From Streptomyces durocortorensis (GTDB taxonomy: Bacteria; Actinomycetota; Actinomycetes; Streptomycetales; Streptomycetaceae): a stretch of 64,000 bases of DNA. Made by a program: the position numbers and the translations under genes. The DNA lies in assembly GCF_031760065.1 (NCBI RefSeq), contig NZ_CP134500.1:1116001-1180000 (forward strand), read 5' to 3'. Under the pieces are notes generated by a model. The model worked only from the letters and a program-made list of their open reading frames with translations, was not told where the DNA came from and did no database searches. How positions within the stretch are numbered: the stretch's first letter is position 1; every line of letters starts with the position of its first letter. Below, piece by piece: positions 1-9,118 of the stretch.

Positions 1-680
1 CCGGAACCAGTCTCTCCTGGGAAACTCTGGGCTGGTTCATCAACGCATTTTCCATGAGCGACATCGACGCCAATCGACTCCGAGAAGCCCACGGTGGCAG
101 CGCTCATGGCCCGTCAGGAATCTCGCATACGCTCCGTGGGCGAAGAGAACTCGCCCGACCACAGCGCCATCGGACCATGAACCTCATCGAGAGGTACGAA
201 GTCGGCCCCACGGGCACGCTGGCTTCCCGCCACACGAGCCAGGTCATCCGTGCTGCCGAGGACGGCGTGACAGCGTACTTCTTCAACCATGAGCCCGAAG
301 CCGCCAGTATCGAAGTGCTTCACGGCGGAAGACTCGGCAGACGGTACGAATACGGCGGAGGACTTCTAGGGGTCGAGATCATGCTCTGTGACCCACTCGA
401 CCGCTCTGACGTGGCCTTACTGGAGTACCGCACAGCATTTTCCCCCACCTCCTCCCGCGCGATGGAAGTGCGCAGGCCTGCCTTCGCCCGCGCGGAGAAC
501 GTTTCGCTGTCCGTGCGATTCACCGGCGAAAGACGCCCGCGGAAGGCCTGGACCTGTGTCTGGGACGATCCCCTTGGCGAACAGCCAGTGGAGGAGGAAA
601 GCGTCGGCCCCGGAGGCGACTCCCTCTACCGGTTTCTTCCGTACATCGAGGAGACCGTCGTAGGGTTCCGCTGGCAGTAG
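1..680 (+). CDS. C-terminal part of an XRE-type HTH regulator (5' truncated by window)
   Basis: The frame is already open at the first complete codon (base 3) and ends at TAG 678-680, so the true start lies outside the window; an internal ATG at 54 is not a convincing start. The first residues (SWETLGWFINAF, then MSDIDANRLREAH) look like the last helix and linker of an XRE helix-turn-helix domain, as in many Streptomyces regulators. The remaining ~170 residues, from MNLIERYEVG, form a C-terminal domain I cannot name. A TTA leucine codon at 417-419 would make translation depend on the bldA tRNA, which suggests expression tied to development. The base composition is less G/C-rich than the neighbouring genes. 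The HTH assignment is inferred from a short stretch. Confidence 0.7.
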   Translation, partial: GTSLSWETLGWFINAFSMSDIDANRLREAHGGSAHGPSGISHTLRGRRELARPQRHRTMNLIERYEVGPTGTLASRHTSQVIRAAEDGVTAYFFNHEPEAASIEVLHGGRLGRRYEYGGGLLGVEIMLCDPLDRSDVALLEYRTAFSPTSSRAMEVRRPAFARAENVSLSVRFTGERRPRKAWTCVWDDPLGEQPVEEESVGPGGDSLYRFLPYIEETVVGFRWQ

Positions 681-722
681 CCGAGTCGGCCGATGGGCCA
701 TTCTGAGCGGAGAGACACGACG

Positions 723-1661
723 ATGAGGGGCCGCAGAAGGGCTCCCGGAGCCCCGCTCGCGCAGCGGGACGGGATCGACCCGGTGCGCGTGCGGTTGCCG
801 GAGGATCCCGAGGGGCGCTGGGGAAGCGTCGGGGAGCATCTTCTTGCGCGGTTCGGCGGGGCGATCGGGGCCGAGCGCGTCGCGGCGATGCTCAGTGAGG
901 GGCGGTTCGTGGGGGCCGAGGGGGCGGCCGTGCGGGGCGATGAGCCGTACACCGCCGGGCGGTACCTCTGGTTCCACCGGGACTTCGCGGCCGAGGAGCC
1001 GGTGCCCTTCCCGGTCGGGGTCGTGTACCGGGACGCGCATCTGGTGGTCGCCGACAAGCCGCACTTCCTGGCCACCACACCCCGGGGGCGGCACATCACG
1101 GAGACCGCGGTGGCCCGGCTTCGGCGGGAGCTGGGGCTGCCCGCCCTTCAGCCCGCGCACCGGCTGGACCGGCTGACGGCGGGGCTCGTGCTCCTCGTGG
1201 TGCGGCCCGAGGAGCGGGGCGCGTACCAGACGCTGTTCCGGGACCGGCTGGTGCGGAAGGAGTACGAGGCGGTGGCCCCCTACGACCCGGAGCTGGTCCT
1301 CCCACGGACCGTACGGAGCCGGATCGTGAAGGAGCGCGGGGTGCTCGCCGCCCGGGAGGAGCCGGGCGAGGCGAACAGTGAGAGCCGGGTGGAGCTGGTG
1401 GAGCACCGGGGGCCGCTCGGGCGCTACCGGCTGCTGCCCGCGACCGGGCGGACCCATCAGCTGCGGGTCCATATGAACGCGCTGGGGGTGCCGATCGTCC
1501 ACGATCCGCTGTATCCGGTGGTGGCAGCGGAGACGCTCCCTGAGGACTTCTCCCGGCCTCTCCAGCTGCTGGCGCGGGTACTGGAGTTCACCGATCCGGT
1601 CAGCGGGGAGCCGCGCCGCTTCGAGAGCGGGCTGCGGCTCTCCGCCTGGCCGGAGAAGTGA
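723..1661 (+). CDS. RluA-family pseudouridine synthase
   Basis: Isomerises uridine to pseudouridine in structured RNA (23S rRNA or tRNA); the target cannot be read from the sequence. The protein is 312 aa. Motif II of the RluA family is clear as HRLDRLTAGLVLL, whose Asp is the catalytic residue, followed by the expected KEYEAV strand and a late GRTHQLRVHMN motif. No S4 domain is obvious at the N-terminus. I chose ATG 723 over ATG 693 because GGAGAG lies about 8 bases before 723. The gene converges with the metallo-hydrolase gene, only 12 bp apart, leaving no room for a separate terminator. Confidence 0.9.
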   Translation: MRGRRRAPGAPLAQRDGIDPVRVRLPEDPEGRWGSVGEHLLARFGGAIGAERVAAMLSEGRFVGAEGAAVRGDEPYTAGRYLWFHRDFAAEEPVPFPVGVVYRDAHLVVADKPHFLATTPRGRHITETAVARLRRELGLPALQPAHRLDRLTAGLVLLVVRPEERGAYQTLFRDRLVRKEYEAVAPYDPELVLPRTVRSRIVKERGVLAAREEPGEANSESRVELVEHRGPLGRYRLLPATGRTHQLRVHMNALGVPIVHDPLYPVVAAETLPEDFSRPLQLLARVLEFTDPVSGEPRRFESGLRLSAWPEK

Positions 1662-1673
1662 GGGGGGCGCGGC

Positions 1674-2303
1674 TCAGTGGCCGCGCTTGATCCAGTCGTC
1701 GAGCTGCGGGGCCTCGGCGCCGATGGTGGTGGGGTCGCCATGGCCGGTGCGGACGGCCGTGTCGCCGGGGAGGGTGAGCAGCCGGTCCCGGATCGAGTCG
1801 ATGATCGTCGGGAAGTCCGAGAAGGACCGGCCGGTGGCGCCGGGGCCGCCCTGGAAGAGCGTGTCGCCCGTGAAGACCGTGCCGAGGCCGGGGGCGTAGA
1901 GGCAGACCGCGCCGGGGGCGTGGCCCGGGGTGTGCAGGACCGTGAGGGTGGTGCCTGCCACGGTCAGTTCCTGACCGTCGGTCAGGGTGCCGTCGGGGGC
2001 GCGGTCCGGGTGGGTCCGCTGCCAGAGCGGGAGGTCGTCCGGGTGGAGCAGGATCGGGGCGCCGGTGGCCTCGGCGAGGGCGGGGGCGGCGTCGATGTGG
2101 TCGTTGTGCGCGTGGGTGCAGACGATGGCGCGCAGCGTACGGCCGCCGAGTGCGGCCTCGATGGCGGCGGCGTCGTGGGCGGCGTCGATGACGATCGCCT
2201 CGGTGTCGTCGCCGACGATCCAGACGTTGTTGTCGACGTCCCACTCGCCGCCGTCGAGGGCGAAGGTGCCGGAGGTGACCAGGTGGTCGATGCGGGCGGC
2301 CAT
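1674..2303 (-). CDS. Metallo-beta-lactamase fold hydrolase paired with mscR
   Basis: A 209-aa MBL-fold hydrolase of glyoxalase-II type. Metal-binding motifs are visible: THAHNDHID (HxHxDH), HTPGHAPG, FTGDTLF and RTGHGDPT. Its ATG shares one base with the TGA of mscR (TGATG), so the two are translationally coupled. In actinobacteria this hydrolase is a regular neighbour of S-(hydroxymethyl)mycothiol dehydrogenase. The likely role, by inference, is hydrolysis of S-formylmycothiol to formate and mycothiol, completing formaldehyde detoxification in the cytoplasm. The fold call is secure; the substrate is inferred from context only. Confidence 0.88.
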   Translation of the reverse strand: MAARIDHLVTSGTFALDGGEWDVDNNVWIVGDDTEAIVIDAAHDAAAIEAALGGRTLRAIVCTHAHNDHIDAAPALAEATGAPILLHPDDLPLWQRTHPDRAPDGTLTDGQELTVAGTTLTVLHTPGHAPGAVCLYAPGLGTVFTGDTLFQGGPGATGRSFSDFPTIIDSIRDRLLTLPGDTAVRTGHGDPTTIGAEAPQLDDWIKRGH

Positions 2304-3388
2304 CAGAGGACCACCACCGAGCGCAGGACGTCGCCGTCGTGCATCCGGGCGAAGGCCTGCTCGACGTCGCCCAGGCCGATGGTCTCGGTGACGAAGGCGG
2401 CGAGGTCGAGGCGGCCCTGCTGGTGGAGGTCGATGAGCATCGGGAAGTCGCGGGAGGGCAGGCAGTCGCCGTACCAGGACGACTTGAGCGAGCCGCCGCG
2501 GCCGAAGACGTCCAGGAGCGGCAGTTCGAGCTTCATGTCCGGGGTGGGGACCCCGACGAGGACGACCGTTCCGGCGAGGTCGCGGGCGTAGAAGGCCTGT
2601 TCGTACGTCTCGGGGCGGCCGACGGCCTCGATGACGACGTCGGCGCCGTTTCCGCCGGTGAGGGCGCGGATGGCCTCGACGGGGTCGGTGGAGCGGGAGT
2701 TGACGGTGTGGGTGGCGCCCATCCTCTTCGCCGTCTCCAGCTTGCGGTCGTCGATGTCGACCGCGATGATCTTCGCCGCGCCGGCCAGCCGGGACCCCGC
2801 GATCGCCGCGTCGCCGACGCCGCCGCAGCCGATGACGGCGACCGAGTCGCCGCGGCCGACCTGGCCGGTGTTGATGGCGGCGCCGATGCCCGCCATGACG
2901 CCGCAGCCGAGGAGCCCCGCGACCTCGGGGGCGACCTCGGGATCGACCTTGGTGCACTGGCCGGAGGCGACGAGGGTCTTCTCGGCGAAGGCCCCGATGC
3001 CGAGGGCGGGCGACAGCTCCGTGCCGTCGAGCAGCGTCATCTTCTGCTTGGCGTTGTGGGTGTCGAAGCAGTACCAGGGGCGGCCGCGCAGGCAGGCGCG
3101 GCACTGGCCGCACACCGCACGCCAGTTGAGGATGACGAAGTCGCCGGGGGCGACGTCGCTGACGCCTTCGCCGACCGACTCCACGACGCCCGCCGCCTCG
3201 TGGCCGAGGAGGAAGGGGAACTCGTCGTTGATGCCGCCCTGTTTGTAGTGGAGGTCGGTGTGGCAGACGCCGCACGCCTGGATCTTCACGACGGCCTCAC
3301 CGGGGCCGGGGTCCGGGACCACGATCGTCTCGACCCGCACCGGCTCGTTCCTCCCCGGTGCGATGACTGCCTGGACCTGCTGTGCCAT
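2303..3388 (-). CDS. mscR: S-(hydroxymethyl)mycothiol dehydrogenase
   Basis: Zinc-dependent medium-chain dehydrogenase, 361 aa, that oxidises the formaldehyde-mycothiol adduct with NAD+. Catalytic zinc ligands sit in ACGVCHTD and GHEAAG. The structural zinc cysteines are in [15 protein letters not shown]. The Rossmann motif is [12 protein letters not shown], followed by the NAD-type acidic end IAVDID. Length and motifs fit the mycothiol-dependent formaldehyde dehydrogenase family (class III ADH-like) better than ordinary alcohol dehydrogenases. It is the first gene of a two-gene unit with the MBL hydrolase downstream. Mycothiol is the actinobacterial low-molecular-weight thiol, which agrees with the inferred host. 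Confidence 0.9.
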   Translation of the reverse strand: MAQQVQAVIAPGRNEPVRVETIVVPDPGPGEAVVKIQACGVCHTDLHYKQGGINDEFPFLLGHEAAGVVESVGEGVSDVAPGDFVILNWRAVCGQCRACLRGRPWYCFDTHNAKQKMTLLDGTELSPALGIGAFAEKTLVASGQCTKVDPEVAPEVAGLLGCGVMAGIGAAINTGQVGRGDSVAVIGCGGVGDAAIAGSRLAGAAKIIAVDIDDRKLETAKRMGATHTVNSRSTDPVEAIRALTGGNGADVVIEAVGRPETYEQAFYARDLAGTVVLVGVPTPDMKLELPLLDVFGRGGSLKSSWYGDCLPSRDFPMLIDLHQQGRLDLAAFVTETIGLGDVEQAFARMHDGDVLRSVVVL

Positions 3389-3504
3389 AACCCTGCTCTC
3401 CCTGCTCCCGAGCTTCGCGAAGATCGAACGCGGACCACCGTACGCCTCGGGGGCGGGTCCTGTGCCACGTCGTGCGGAAGGCTCCGGGGGCTGCCCGACA
3501 GCGC

Positions 3505-4206
3505 CTACGGAGCGAGCACGTCCAGCTCGTGCAGGGCGCCGACCGCGATCTCCTTGGTGATCCGCTCAGCGGCCTCCGGGTCGCCCTCGCGGACCGCCTC
3601 GGCGAGCCGGACATGCAGGGTGACGGCGGCCGGGTCGGGGTCCTCGAACATGACCTGGTGGTGGGTGCGGCCCGCGAGCACCTCGGCGACGACGTCCCCG
3701 AGCCGGGCGAACATCTCGTTGCCGGAGGCGTTGAGGACGATCCGGTGGAAGGCGATGTCGTGTTCGAGGTAGCCCTCCAGTTGCCCGCCGCGCGAGGTGG
3801 CGACCATGCCGAGGGCTCGCTCGGTGAGCTCGGCGCACTGTTCGGCGGTGGCGTGGCGGGCGGCGAGGGAGGCGGCGACCGGTTCGATCGCGGAGCGCAG
3901 CACGGTGAGGGAGCGCAGCTGGCGGGGGCGGTCGGAGCCGGCCAGGCGCCAGCGGATGACCTGGGGGTCGTAGACGTTCCAGGCCTCGGTGGGGCGGACG
4001 GTCACCCCGACCCGGCGGCGGGACTCGACCAGGTGCATGGATTCCAGGACCCGGACCACTTCGCGGACGACCGTACGGGAGACGTCGAAGCGCTGGGCGA
4101 GCTCGTCGGTGCGCAGCACGCTGCCGGGCGGGCACTGGCCGGAGGAGATCTCCAGACCCAGGGTGTCCAGCACATGTGTATGCAGCCCCTGGCTCTGTGT
4201 GGTCAT
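3505..4206 (-). CDS. gntR: FadR-subfamily GntR regulator of the gluconate locus
   Basis: Transcription factor of 233 aa: an N-terminal winged helix (residues ~10-70, with [24 protein letters not shown]) and an all-helical FCD effector domain containing the metal/ligand-type histidines of HDIAFHRIV and HVRLAEAV. It is divergent from gntK-gntP, so it most likely represses both directions and is released by gluconate or 6-phosphogluconate. Two palindromes in the 130-bp divergent region are candidate operators. A TAGGCT hexamer lies 6 bases before the ATG, which suggests a leaderless message. The regulator assignment is firm; the ligand is inferred from the neighbours. Confidence 0.9.
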   Translation of the reverse strand: MTTQSQGLHTHVLDTLGLEISSGQCPPGSVLRTDELAQRFDVSRTVVREVVRVLESMHLVESRRRVGVTVRPTEAWNVYDPQVIRWRLAGSDRPRQLRSLTVLRSAIEPVAASLAARHATAEQCAELTERALGMVATSRGGQLEGYLEHDIAFHRIVLNASGNEMFARLGDVVAEVLAGRTHHQVMFEDPDPAAVTLHVRLAEAVREGDPEAAERITKEIAVGALHELDVLAP

Positions 4207-4242
4207 GGGTCAAGCCTACGGGGAGGCCCCCGGGAAGAAAAA

Positions 4243-4281
4243 GTACGACGTTTACATCACAGACTCTTGAATACGTCGTAC
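4243..4281. promoter_or_regulatory. Twin operator-like palindromes between gntR and gntK
   Basis: GTACGACGT at 4243-4251 is repeated as its exact reverse complement ACGTCGTAC at 4273-4281. Within the arms each site is itself close to a palindrome: TACGACGTT at 4244-4252 and TACGTCGTA at 4272-4280, with centres 28 bp apart. The arrangement suits two GntR dimers on one DNA face controlling both divergent promoters. The symmetry is seen directly; binding by the neighbouring GntR is inferred. Confidence 0.6.
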
Positions 4282-4336
4282 CTAATGGGTTTCAGTAGCG
4301 CGACGGACCGATGTCGAAGAAGACAGCGAGGCACCC

Positions 4337-4846
4337 ATGAGCACCCCCCACGTCGTCGTGGTGATGGGCGTAGCAGGAACCGGCAAGACCACGATCGGTC
4401 CCCTGCTCGCCGCCGAACTCGGCGTTCCGTACGCCGAGGGCGACGACTTCCATCCCCCGGCGAACATCGCCAAGATGTCGGCCGGCATCCCCCTGGACGA
4501 CGACGACCGCCGGCCGTGGCTGGACGCCATCGGTGAGTGGGCGCACGGGCGGGCGGGGCTCGGCGGAGTCGTCTCCAGCTCGGCGCTCAAGCGGATCTAC
4601 CGCGACCGGCTGCGGGACGGCGCCCCGCACGTCGTCTTCCTGCATCTGACCGGTGACCGGGCGCTGATCGAGGAACGGATGGCGGACCGCAAGGGCCACT
4701 TCATGCCCACCGCTCTGCTCGACTCCCAGTTCGCGACGTTGCAGCCGCTCCGGGCCGACGAGGCCGGGGTGAGCGTCGACGTGTCCGGCACTCCTGAGGA
4801 AATCACCCAGCGAGCCGTCGCCGCGCTGCGCCGGCTCGAAGACTAA
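4337..4846 (+). CDS. gntK: Gluconokinase
   Basis: Phosphorylates D-gluconate to 6-phosphogluconate for the pentose phosphate pathway. The 169-aa size is typical of the small P-loop gluconokinases. The Walker A loop is GVAGTGKTT at residues 11-19. The substrate region GDDFHPPANIAKMSAGIPLDDDDR is characteristic, as is the later GHFMPTALLDSQFATLQPL. Where many family members have CSALKRxYRD, this one has SSALKRIYRD (Cys to Ser). A GAGG precedes the ATG by about six bases. It is followed 11 bp later by the permease, forming a gluconate uptake and activation operon under the divergent gntR. Confidence 0.95.
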   Translation: MSTPHVVVVMGVAGTGKTTIGPLLAAELGVPYAEGDDFHPPANIAKMSAGIPLDDDDRRPWLDAIGEWAHGRAGLGGVVSSSALKRIYRDRLRDGAPHVVFLHLTGDRALIEERMADRKGHFMPTALLDSQFATLQPLRADEAGVSVDVSGTPEEITQRAVAALRRLED

Positions 4847-4857
4847 GGACCACCACC

Positions 4858-6255
4858 GTGACCAGTCTCAGCGTCGAGATGCTGGCAGCGGACGCCGCCG
4901 AACCGATCACCTCGGCAGGCAACGCGCAGTTGGGCATCGCCGTACTGGCGGGCATCGCCGTCATCGTTCTCCTGATCACCAAGCTGAAGATGCACGCGTT
5001 CCTGGCGCTGACCATCGGTTCGCTGGCGCTCGGCTCCTTCGCCGGGGCCGCGCCGGCCGACACGATCGCCAGTTTCACCGCGGGCCTCGGCTCCACCGTC
5101 GCGAGCGTGGGCGTCCTCATCGCGCTGGGCGCCATCCTGGGCAAGCTGCTCGCCGACTCCGGCGGGGCGGACCAGATCGTCGACACCATCCTGGCGAGGG
5201 CGAGCCGGGGGGCCATGCCGTGGGCGATGGTCCTCATCGCCTCGATCATCGGTCTGCCGCTCTTCTTCGAGGTCGGGATCGTGCTGATGATCCCGGTGGT
5301 GCTGCTCGTCGCCAAGCGCGGCAACTTCTCCCTGATGCGGATCGGCATCCCGGCGCTGGCCGGGCTCTCCGTGATGCACGGACTCATCCCGCCGCACCCC
5401 GGCCCACTGGTCGCCATCGACGCCCTGGACGCCAACCTCGGCGTGACACTGGCGCTCGGTGTGCTGGTCGCCGTCCCGACAGTGATCATCGCCGGGCCGG
5501 TCTTCTCCCGCTACGCCGCGCGCTGGGTGGACATCGAGCCGCCGGAGAAGATGATTCCGCAGCGCCCGTCCGAGGAGCTGGACCGGCGCCCGAGCTTCGG
5601 CGCCACCCTGGTGACGATCCTGCTGCCGGTCGTGCTGATGCTGCTCAAGGCGCTCGTCGAGATCGTGGTGGACGACCCCGGGAACAGCGTCCAGCGGATC
5701 ACCGATGTGATCGGTTCGCCGCTGATCGCGCTGCTCGCCGCCGTACTCCTCGGCATGGTCACCCTCGGCCGGGCCGCCGGGTTCACCAGGGGCCGGCTCG
5801 CCGGGACGGTGGAGAAGTCGCTCGCCCCGATCGCCGGGATCCTGCTGATCGTCGGCGCGGGCGGTGGCTTCAAGCAGACGCTGATCGACGCCGGGGTGGG
5901 GCGGATGATCCTGGACTTCTCCGAGAACTGGTCGGTCCCCGCCCTGCTGCTCGGCTGGCTGATCGCCGTCGCGATCCGCCTCGCCACCGGTTCGGCCACG
6001 GTCGCCACCATCTCCGCCGCCGGTCTGGCCGCCCCGCTCGCGGCCGACATGTCGACCTCGCACGCGGCCCTGCTGGTGCTGGCGATCGGTGCCGGTTCGC
6101 TCTTCTTCAGCCATGTGAACGACGCCGGGTTCTGGCTGGTGAAGGAGTACTTCGGGATGGACGTCGGCCAGACCGTGAAGACCTGGTCGGTGATGGAGAC
6201 GATCATCTCCGTCGTGGCGATCGCCTTCATCCTGCCGCTGTCGCTGTTGCTGTAG
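4858..6255 (+). CDS. gntP: Gluconate:H+ symporter, GntP family
   Basis: An integral membrane permease of 465 aa with about twelve or more hydrophobic segments, the usual size for GntP transporters. Family signatures include the GLPLFFEVGIVLMIPVVLL segment with its conserved acidic residue, the HGLIPPHPGPL loop near residue 180, and the C-terminal FSHVNDAGFWLVKEYFGM. GTG start with an AGGACC-type ribosome site. It lies 11 bp behind gntK in the same operon. It probably imports gluconate; GntP relatives can also carry other sugar acids, so the exact substrate rests on the neighbouring kinase. A strong hairpin follows the stop. Confidence 0.93.
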   Translation: MTSLSVEMLAADAAEPITSAGNAQLGIAVLAGIAVIVLLITKLKMHAFLALTIGSLALGSFAGAAPADTIASFTAGLGSTVASVGVLIALGAILGKLLADSGGADQIVDTILARASRGAMPWAMVLIASIIGLPLFFEVGIVLMIPVVLLVAKRGNFSLMRIGIPALAGLSVMHGLIPPHPGPLVAIDALDANLGVTLALGVLVAVPTVIIAGPVFSRYAARWVDIEPPEKMIPQRPSEELDRRPSFGATLVTILLPVVLMLLKALVEIVVDDPGNSVQRITDVIGSPLIALLAAVLLGMVTLGRAAGFTRGRLAGTVEKSLAPIAGILLIVGAGGGFKQTLIDAGVGRMILDFSENWSVPALLLGWLIAVAIRLATGSATVATISAAGLAAPLAADMSTSHAALLVLAIGAGSLFFSHVNDAGFWLVKEYFGMDVGQTVKTWSVMETIISVVAIAFILPLSLLL

Positions 6256-6277
6256 CGGTCCCGTACAGCCCCGTACT

Positions 6278-6318
6278 CCGTGTGCCCGCCCCGGATCCCC
6301 TCCGCGGCGGGCACACGG
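6278..6318. terminator. Bidirectional hairpin between gntP and the APC permease
   Basis: Perfect 13-bp inverted repeat: arms 6278-6290 and 6306-6318, built around GTGTGCCCGCC, with a 15-base loop. There is no U tract, as is usual for Streptomyces terminators. It sits in the 79-bp gap between two convergent genes and can serve both. Confidence 0.75.
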
Positions 6319-6334
6319 CGTACGTAGGGGGTGT

Positions 6335-7906
6335 TCAGCGGTCGGCGGACTCGCTCTCGGCCGCCTTCTCCAGCCGGAACGCCTCGTTGCCGAGGCCGAT
6401 ACGGGCGTGCACCTCGGGCTTGACCGAACGCAGGACCGTTCCGTACACGAGACCGCCCACGAGCGCGAGGGCGATCACCCCGGGCAGCAGCCAGCTGAGG
6501 GCGGAACCGGGGCCGGTGCCGACCAGCACGTCGAAGTCGCGGACGGTGAAGACGGCGATCGACAGGAGCGCGAGTCCGGCGAGGCCGGAGGCGACCAGGC
6601 GCGGGGCCTGGGCCCGGCCCGCGCCGCGCTTGACGAAGAAGGCGATGACGGCGAAGGAGGCCGCTGCCATCAGCAGGATCACGCCGAGCGCCCCGACGTT
6701 GCCCATCCAGGTGAAGAGCCGCAGGACGGGGACGGCGGGGTCACCGACCGGGTTGTCGTCGGTGAGGGCGAAGGCCAGCACGATCACCACGGAGACACCG
6801 GACTGGAGCAGCGAGCCGGTGCCGGGGGCGCCGCTCGCCCGGTTGGTACGGCCGAAGCGGGCGGGCAGCAGACCCTCGCGGCCCATCGCGAACGCGTAGC
6901 GGGCGACGACGTTGTGGAAGCTGAGGAGCGCCGCGAACATCCCGGTGACGAAGAGGATGTGCAGGACGTCGGTGAAGGTGGAGCCGAGCCGCTCCTCGGT
7001 GAGCCCGAACAGCAGGCCGGGGCCCTCCTTGAGGGAGGAGCCGGCGATGGAGCCCGGCCCGGCGGCAACGGTCAGCGCCCAGGAGCTGATCGCCAGGAAC
7101 AGCGCGGCGTAGCCCACGGCGAGGAACATCACCCGGGACACGACGACCTGCGGGCGGCTGGTCTCCTCCGCGTACACAGGGGCCTGCTCGAAGCCGACGA
7201 ACGCGGCGATGCAGAAGCACAGGGCGGTGCCGAGACCCACGCCGGTCAGGGTCTCGGGGTTGAAGGCGTGCAGCGACAGGCCCTCGGGGCCCGGCTTGCT
7301 CACGGCGGCGATGTCGAAGATCACGACGAGCGCGCACTCGATGACCAGCAGCACACCGAGCACCTTGGCATTGAGGTCGATCTTCAACCAGCCGAGGACG
7401 CCGACGACGGCCGCCGAGACCAGGGCCGGTATCCACCACGCCACCTCGATATCGAGGTACGTGGCGAAGATGACGGAGACCTCGAAGCCGAGGATGCCGT
7501 AGATGCCGACCTGCATCGCGCTGTACGCGACCAGCGCCACGAGCGAGGCGCCGGCGCCGGCGGTCGGGCCGAGGCCGCGGGCGATGTAGGCGTAGAACGC
7601 GCCCGCGTTGTGGACGTGCCGGCTCATCTCGGCGTAGCCGAAGCCGAACAGCATCAGGACGATGCCGAGGATGATGTAGAGGAGGGGCTGGCCGACGATG
7701 CCCATCACGCCGAAGACCGTGGGCATCACCCCGGCGACGACCATCAGGGGGGCGCTGGCGGCGACCACCGAGAGGAGCAGGCCGGAGGTGCCGAGCCGGT
7801 TCGCGCGCAGGGCGCGTTCCTCGCCCTTGTAGGTGTTGATCCCGCCGGTATCGGTCGTCACCTTCGTGGTGCCGGTCTCGCTGGAAAACGAACTGCCCGT
7901 CGACAT
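6335..7906 (-). CDS. APC-superfamily amino acid permease
   Basis: An integral membrane transporter of 523 aa with about twelve to fourteen hydrophobic segments. The first helix carries the unwound-helix signature LLLSVVAASAPLMVVAGVMP of the APC fold, and a FVGFEQAPVYAEETSRP stretch matches the conserved loop after TM6 of amino acid permeases. The ATG at 7906 fits the start of homology; the ~30 polar residues before the first helix are cytoplasmic. A longer frame upstream overlaps the next gene and is not used. It probably takes up an amino acid or amine; the substrate is not readable and no catabolic gene adjoins it. Confidence 0.88.
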   Translation of the reverse strand: MSTGSSFSSETGTTKVTTDTGGINTYKGEERALRANRLGTSGLLLSVVAASAPLMVVAGVMPTVFGVMGIVGQPLLYIILGIVLMLFGFGYAEMSRHVHNAGAFYAYIARGLGPTAGAGASLVALVAYSAMQVGIYGILGFEVSVIFATYLDIEVAWWIPALVSAAVVGVLGWLKIDLNAKVLGVLLVIECALVVIFDIAAVSKPGPEGLSLHAFNPETLTGVGLGTALCFCIAAFVGFEQAPVYAEETSRPQVVVSRVMFLAVGYAALFLAISSWALTVAAGPGSIAGSSLKEGPGLLFGLTEERLGSTFTDVLHILFVTGMFAALLSFHNVVARYAFAMGREGLLPARFGRTNRASGAPGTGSLLQSGVSVVIVLAFALTDDNPVGDPAVPVLRLFTWMGNVGALGVILLMAAASFAVIAFFVKRGAGRAQAPRLVASGLAGLALLSIAVFTVRDFDVLVGTGPGSALSWLLPGVIALALVGGLVYGTVLRSVKPEVHARIGLGNEAFRLEKAAESESADR

Positions 7907-7953
7907 GGCGGGGGTGGTCCCTTCTTCGGTGGTGGCGATGGGTGCGACGTGCG

Positions 7954-8925
7954 TCAGGGGGTGCCGAGTGCGTACGCCCGCGCGGCGGCGAACGCGTCGT
8001 GGGGCTCGCGGCCGGAGTACGACCAGGGGGCGGCGGTGGCATACGGGCCGATGCGGTGGAAGAGTGCGGCGGCCTCGGCGGTCCGGCCCTCGCAGACCTT
8101 GGCGTGGGCCAGGAAGTTGAGGTCGACGCGGTGGCGCGGGTGGTCCTCGCGCTCCCACTCCAGCCACCAGTCGAAGGCGGCCTTCATCACCTGACGGGCC
8201 CGGCGCCCCGACCAGTGGCCGGACGCCACCGGGTCGTCGGGCTCGATGCCCGCGGCGGCCAGGACCCGGTAGCGCTCGGCATGGGCGATGACCGGGAGAA
8301 CGGCCAGCGGGGAGTCGGCGGGGGCCTGTTCGGCGGCCCAGGCGGCGAAGTCGTACACCTCGTGGAGCGGGTCCTGACCGCTCTCGGGGCTGCTTTCGGC
8401 CAGCAGACCGGTCATCAGGTGGTGGGCGTGGTGGTGGTCGGGGTGCCGGGAGCGCACTTCCTCGAAGAGCCTGCCGCACTCGTCACCGCCGCCCTCGCGC
8501 CCCCGGTCCAGAAGAAGCAGCGCCAGCCAGGGGGTGGGGTCCTCGGGGGTGATCCGGGCCGCGGCCAGACAGGCTTCCCGGGCGCGGACGGCGTCGGCGG
8601 GCCTGGCCTTGGGCCGCAGGGCCCGGGCGACGGCGGCGCAGCCCAGCAGCGTGGCGGCGTCTGCGCTCTCGGGTTCGACGAGCAGCCAGTCACCGGCCCA
8701 GTCGACGGCGGACGGGGTCCCGGCGAGGGCGAGGCAACGATGTCCGCGGCGGTCCCAGTCCGGCCCGGTGGCCACGAGAAGGGCGCGCGCCTCGGACCAC
8801 CTGCCCTGGGTGAACCGGTCGCGGACGGCGATGAGTTCGCTGTCGTCGAGGGCGGGGTCGAAGGCACGGTCCGGGCGGCTGCCCCGACGGCGGGAGCGGC
8901 CCAGGGGCGGCGGAGGCGGGGACAT
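7954..8925 (-). CDS. TPR-like helical protein of unknown function
   Basis: A 323-aa, mostly alpha-helical cytoplasmic protein with repeated A/L-rich helices that read like tetratricopeptide repeats: DRFTQGRWSEARALLVATG, AVRAREACLAAARITPEDPTPWLALL and VCEGRTAEAAALFHRIG. I do not recognise a named family beyond that. No signal or membrane segment is present. The ATG at 8925 is preceded by AGGAAG at 8 bases, better than the upstream ATG at 8988. It lies 47 bp upstream of, and in the same direction as, the APC permease, so the two may be co-transcribed. No catalytic motif is visible. Confidence 0.75.
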   Translation of the reverse strand: MSPPPPPLGRSRRRGSRPDRAFDPALDDSELIAVRDRFTQGRWSEARALLVATGPDWDRRGHRCLALAGTPSAVDWAGDWLLVEPESADAATLLGCAAVARALRPKARPADAVRAREACLAAARITPEDPTPWLALLLLDRGREGGGDECGRLFEEVRSRHPDHHHAHHLMTGLLAESSPESGQDPLHEVYDFAAWAAEQAPADSPLAVLPVIAHAERYRVLAAAGIEPDDPVASGHWSGRRARQVMKAAFDWWLEWEREDHPRHRVDLNFLAHAKVCEGRTAEAAALFHRIGPYATAAPWSYSGREPHDAFAAARAYALGTP

Positions 8926-8985
8926 GCCGCAGACTTCCTTCGACGCGGTGTGCGAGCGGATGATCGCGCACAGCCAAGCGGTAGG

Positions 8986-9012
8986 CAAGGCCCCGCGTCA
9001 AGGGGAGCCTTG
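8986..9012. promoter_or_regulatory. Imperfect hairpin in a divergent intergenic region
   Basis: CAAGGC (8986-8991) pairs with GCCTTG (9007-9012), with an inner CCC/GGG extension and one bulged A. It lies between the divergent TPR-like and ASCH genes, so it is more likely an operator or leader structure than a terminator. Weak evidence. Confidence 0.3.
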
Positions 9013-9118
9013 CGTCAACTCGGCTCGCTTTCCTGACAGTTGGCTGGAAGTCACCCAGCCGGGCGAGGCGTGCGGGCGGGGCGGGCGGGCACGGAGTGGC
9101 GCCTGACACACTGGGGGA

